This document shows, piece after piece, positions 6,611-8,983 of a stretch of DNA of 8,983 nt (its first letter is position 1; each line of letters opens with the position of its first letter). The position numbers were made by a program, and so were the translations under genes. The DNA comes from UBA3071 sp965369635 (GTDB lineage Bacteria > Chloroflexota > Anaerolineae > UBA3071): the NCBI GenBank assembly GCA_965369635.1, contig CBDURC010000126.1:1-8983 (forward strand), written 5' to 3'. The notes beneath the pieces were generated by a model. That model was not told the origin of the DNA. It worked only from the letters and a program-made list of their open reading frames with translations, and did no database searches.

Positions 6611-7840
6611 TCACGCCTCATGCAGACTGGACCGAGCTGCGGCTCTGTTGCCGCTTCCCTGGAACAGCTCGCCCAACCTCAACCGCTTGCCGTAGCGCAG
6701 CATGCTCGTCCGCAAGGCCTTGCCTGCCAACCAAACCAAGACCATCCCGCAGACCAGCGCGATGCCCGCCGAGGATAAGATCTGCCAGAGGGGAACCTCC
6801 CTGAACAGGCTGCGGAAGGCTACGGCCATCACCGATGTCGGCGGGAACAGGCTCAGGCCAATCGCCAGCGCGCCATTGGGACTCTTGCCGATAGGCAAGA
6901 TCAGATACAGGGGGAGGAGCATGATCAGGAACATGAAGGGACCTATCTGATCGGCTTCGTTTTGGTTGCTGACAGCGATGCCTATCATGGTCATGATAAC
7001 CGAGATGACCAGGTACGACGGCGCGGCCACCAGCAGCAGCAGAAGGATATCACGCCAGTTGATGCTGATGTCCTGCAACCAAGCGATCTCCAGGACGCTA
7101 CGACCGAGCCATGCCGCTACTGCAAAGAACACCCCCCACACCACCAACAACGTCGCGCCGATGCCCATGCTAGCCAAGACCTTGCCCAGCACCATCCGGA
7201 ACGTCGAGACGGACGACAACAGGATCTCCATAGTACGGTTCTCTTTTTCCTTCACCATCACACCCATCAAGAAACCAGATGTGGTCATGGTGAAAAAGGC
7301 AAAGATGGCGCCGACGATGATGGGTGCAACCTGGCCTGCGCTCGGATCACCGCCAGGAAACTCACGGTTGTACGCGGTCGCCCGCACTGTGACCGTGGCG
7401 CCAGGCAGTATTCGTCCCACGATCTCTGGCGGCTGGTCGGACAACAGATTCGCCCGCACGACGCTGCGGAAGTGGCGCCTGGCGGCCCAGCGGGGTAGCT
7501 CGAAGTAGACGAGTTCCACCTGACCGCCAGCGGAATAGTCGGGCGGGAGCACGTAGAAACCATCAATTGCCCCTGCCTTCAACGCCGCATCTGCCTCCTC
7601 CGCCGTCCCAAACGAAAGGAGATGAACATCGTCCCCAGGCTCAGGCAGCATGTTGACCAGAAATCCCGCTTCGTCCACGTAGCCCAGCGTGGTACTCTCT
7701 CTTTCCAGTCTGGAAAAGAGGTAGCCCATGCCGACGGCACAGGTCAGATACAGTGGCAGGCTGAGCATGATGATGATGAAGCTGCGCTTGAGTACCTCTT
7801 GTCTGTAGTGCTGTTGGGCAATCAGCCAAACCTTTGACAT
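6611..7840 (-). CDS. ABC-2 type exporter permease, NatB/YhaP-like (first permease)
   Basis: 409 residues with the same plan as the neighbouring permease: helix 1 (about 21-43), an extracytoplasmic domain (44-170) and a membrane part from about 171 to 375. Its coupling motif is KEKENRTMEILLSSVSTFRM (197-216). The extracytoplasmic segment has EEADAALKAGAIDGFYVLPPDY (81-102 region) and the late motif is SLFPPTSVMAVAFRS (330-344). The two permeases are clearly paralogous but well diverged, which fits a heterodimeric membrane channel served by one ATPase type. The start is firm: AAGGAG overlaps the stop codon region of the ATPase gene and lies 7 bases before the ATG. The 11-bp gap to the ATPase implies translational coupling. 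The substrate is unknown. Confidence 0.92.
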   Translation of the reverse strand: MSKVWLIAQQHYRQEVLKRSFIIIMLSLPLYLTCAVGMGYLFSRLERESTTLGYVDEAGFLVNMLPEPGDDVHLLSFGTAEEADAALKAGAIDGFYVLPPDYSAGGQVELVYFELPRWAARRHFRSVVRANLLSDQPPEIVGRILPGATVTVRATAYNREFPGGDPSAGQVAPIIVGAIFAFFTMTTSGFLMGVMVKEKENRTMEILLSSVSTFRMVLGKVLASMGIGATLLVVWGVFFAVAAWLGRSVLEIAWLQDISINWRDILLLLLVAAPSYLVISVIMTMIGIAVSNQNEADQIGPFMFLIMLLPLYLILPIGKSPNGALAIGLSLFPPTSVMAVAFRSLFREVPLWQILSSAGIALVCGMVLVWLAGKALRTSMLRYGKRLRLGELFQGSGNRAAARSSLHEA

Positions 7841-7851
7841 AATCCGGCTCC

Positions 7852-8751
<900 letters not shown>

Positions 8752-8783
8752 GAGGGATCCTCCTGTAGACTGTTACACATCCC

Positions 8784-8840
8784 AAAAGAATGGGCGTTCG
8801 CTGGTCTCCCCTTCCCTGAGAAGGCCCACAACGAACGCCC
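8784..8840 (-). terminator. Intrinsic-terminator-like hairpin after the DUF4342 gene
   Basis: GGGCGTTCG (8792-8800) and CGAACGCCC (8832-8840) are perfect 9-bp inverted arms. The 31-base interior can add an inner stem (CCTT with AAGG, TGG with CCA). On the minus strand the stem is followed by ATTCTTTT, a short interrupted U-tract. It begins 14 bases after the DUF4342 stop codon, which fits a terminator separating that gene from the ABC exporter block. The interrupted U-tract could allow some read-through. Confidence 0.65.
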
Positions 8841-8853
8841 CGATCCGTGCCAC

Positions 8854-8983
8854 CTACTCTTCTGCCATCTCAACAACGATGGTGCAGTCGGTGACCAAGG
8901 CTGCTATGGCGCCGATCGCCGCCAACTGCGGGGCAACCACAGCGCCGACAACACCCAGCGTGAGCGGAATGTCGATCAGCGTT
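8854..8983 (-). CDS. DUF4342 domain protein, C-terminal part only
   Basis: Only the last 42 codons and the TAG stop (8854-8856) are in the window; the start lies beyond the right edge. The fragment runs from IDIPLTLGVVGAVVAPQLAA through IGAIAALVTDCTIVVEMAEE. This strongly resembles the conserved end of DUF4342 proteins, with its hydrophobic Gly/Ala-rich segment, a TxCTI motif and an acidic terminus. Family members often have a UBA-like N-terminal helix bundle, which cannot be checked here. The function is not established. It precedes the exporter genes on the same strand but is separated by a terminator-like hairpin, so co-transcription is uncertain. Confidence 0.8.
   Translation of the reverse strand, partial: TLIDIPLTLGVVGAVVAPQLAAIGAIAALVTDCTIVVEMAEE

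Noticed and set aside
8752..8790. Promoter for the ABC exporter block
   Set aside because: No convincing -10/-35 pair fits between the terminator hairpin and the ribosome binding site. A promoter overlapping the hairpin or read-through remains possible but cannot be supported.

Overview
This is a GC-rich bacterial window of about 9 kb in which every supported gene lies on the minus strand, so the genes read from right to left. I see no tRNA, rRNA, CRISPR array, transposase or phage gene. The family mix (a DUF4342 protein, a YhaQ/NatA-type ABC exporter with two NatB-like permeases, DUF2207, a HGSNAT/DUF1624-type acyltransferase, a membrane winged-helix zinc-ribbon protein) and the gene-dense GC-rich style fit an environmental bacterium. 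My best guess is Chloroflexota (Anaerolineae-like), held at low confidence because no marker gene is present.

Right end (8784-8983): the C-terminal 42 codons of a DUF4342 protein enter the window, followed by a hairpin with a short U-tract that looks like its terminator.

ABC block (4504-8751): an ATPase with a DUF4162-type tail is followed after 11 bp by a first ABC-2 permease, then by a second paralogous permease, then by a 50-residue one-helix protein, then by a 181-residue four-helix membrane protein that I do not recognise. All are spaced like an operon and most have good ribosome binding sites. The ATPase and the two permeases very probably form one exporter with a heterodimeric membrane part. 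The substrate cannot be read from the sequence. The two small membrane proteins may be accessory parts or later additions.

Middle gap (4005-4503): about 500 bp with no convincing gene. It holds two adjacent dyads (4095-4128) that could be an operator for the next gene, and a weak PDZ-like reading frame.

Left half (1-4004): an integral-membrane acyltransferase of the HGSNAT_cat/DUF1624 family, then a 287-bp spacer with a TATAAT box, a duplicated CTGTGCACA palindrome and a potentially structured leader. These precede a DUF2207 membrane protein with an extreme glycine tail. It is followed by a membrane-anchored winged-helix/zinc-ribbon protein whose last residues run off the window. The last two genes probably form a transcription unit, with an 11-bp-stem hairpin in their 81-bp spacer.

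I do not see a clear new defence or mobile system. The most unusual parts are the DUF2207 plus membrane wHTH/zinc-ribbon pair with its upstream repeats, and the two small membrane proteins appended to the ABC exporter operon.
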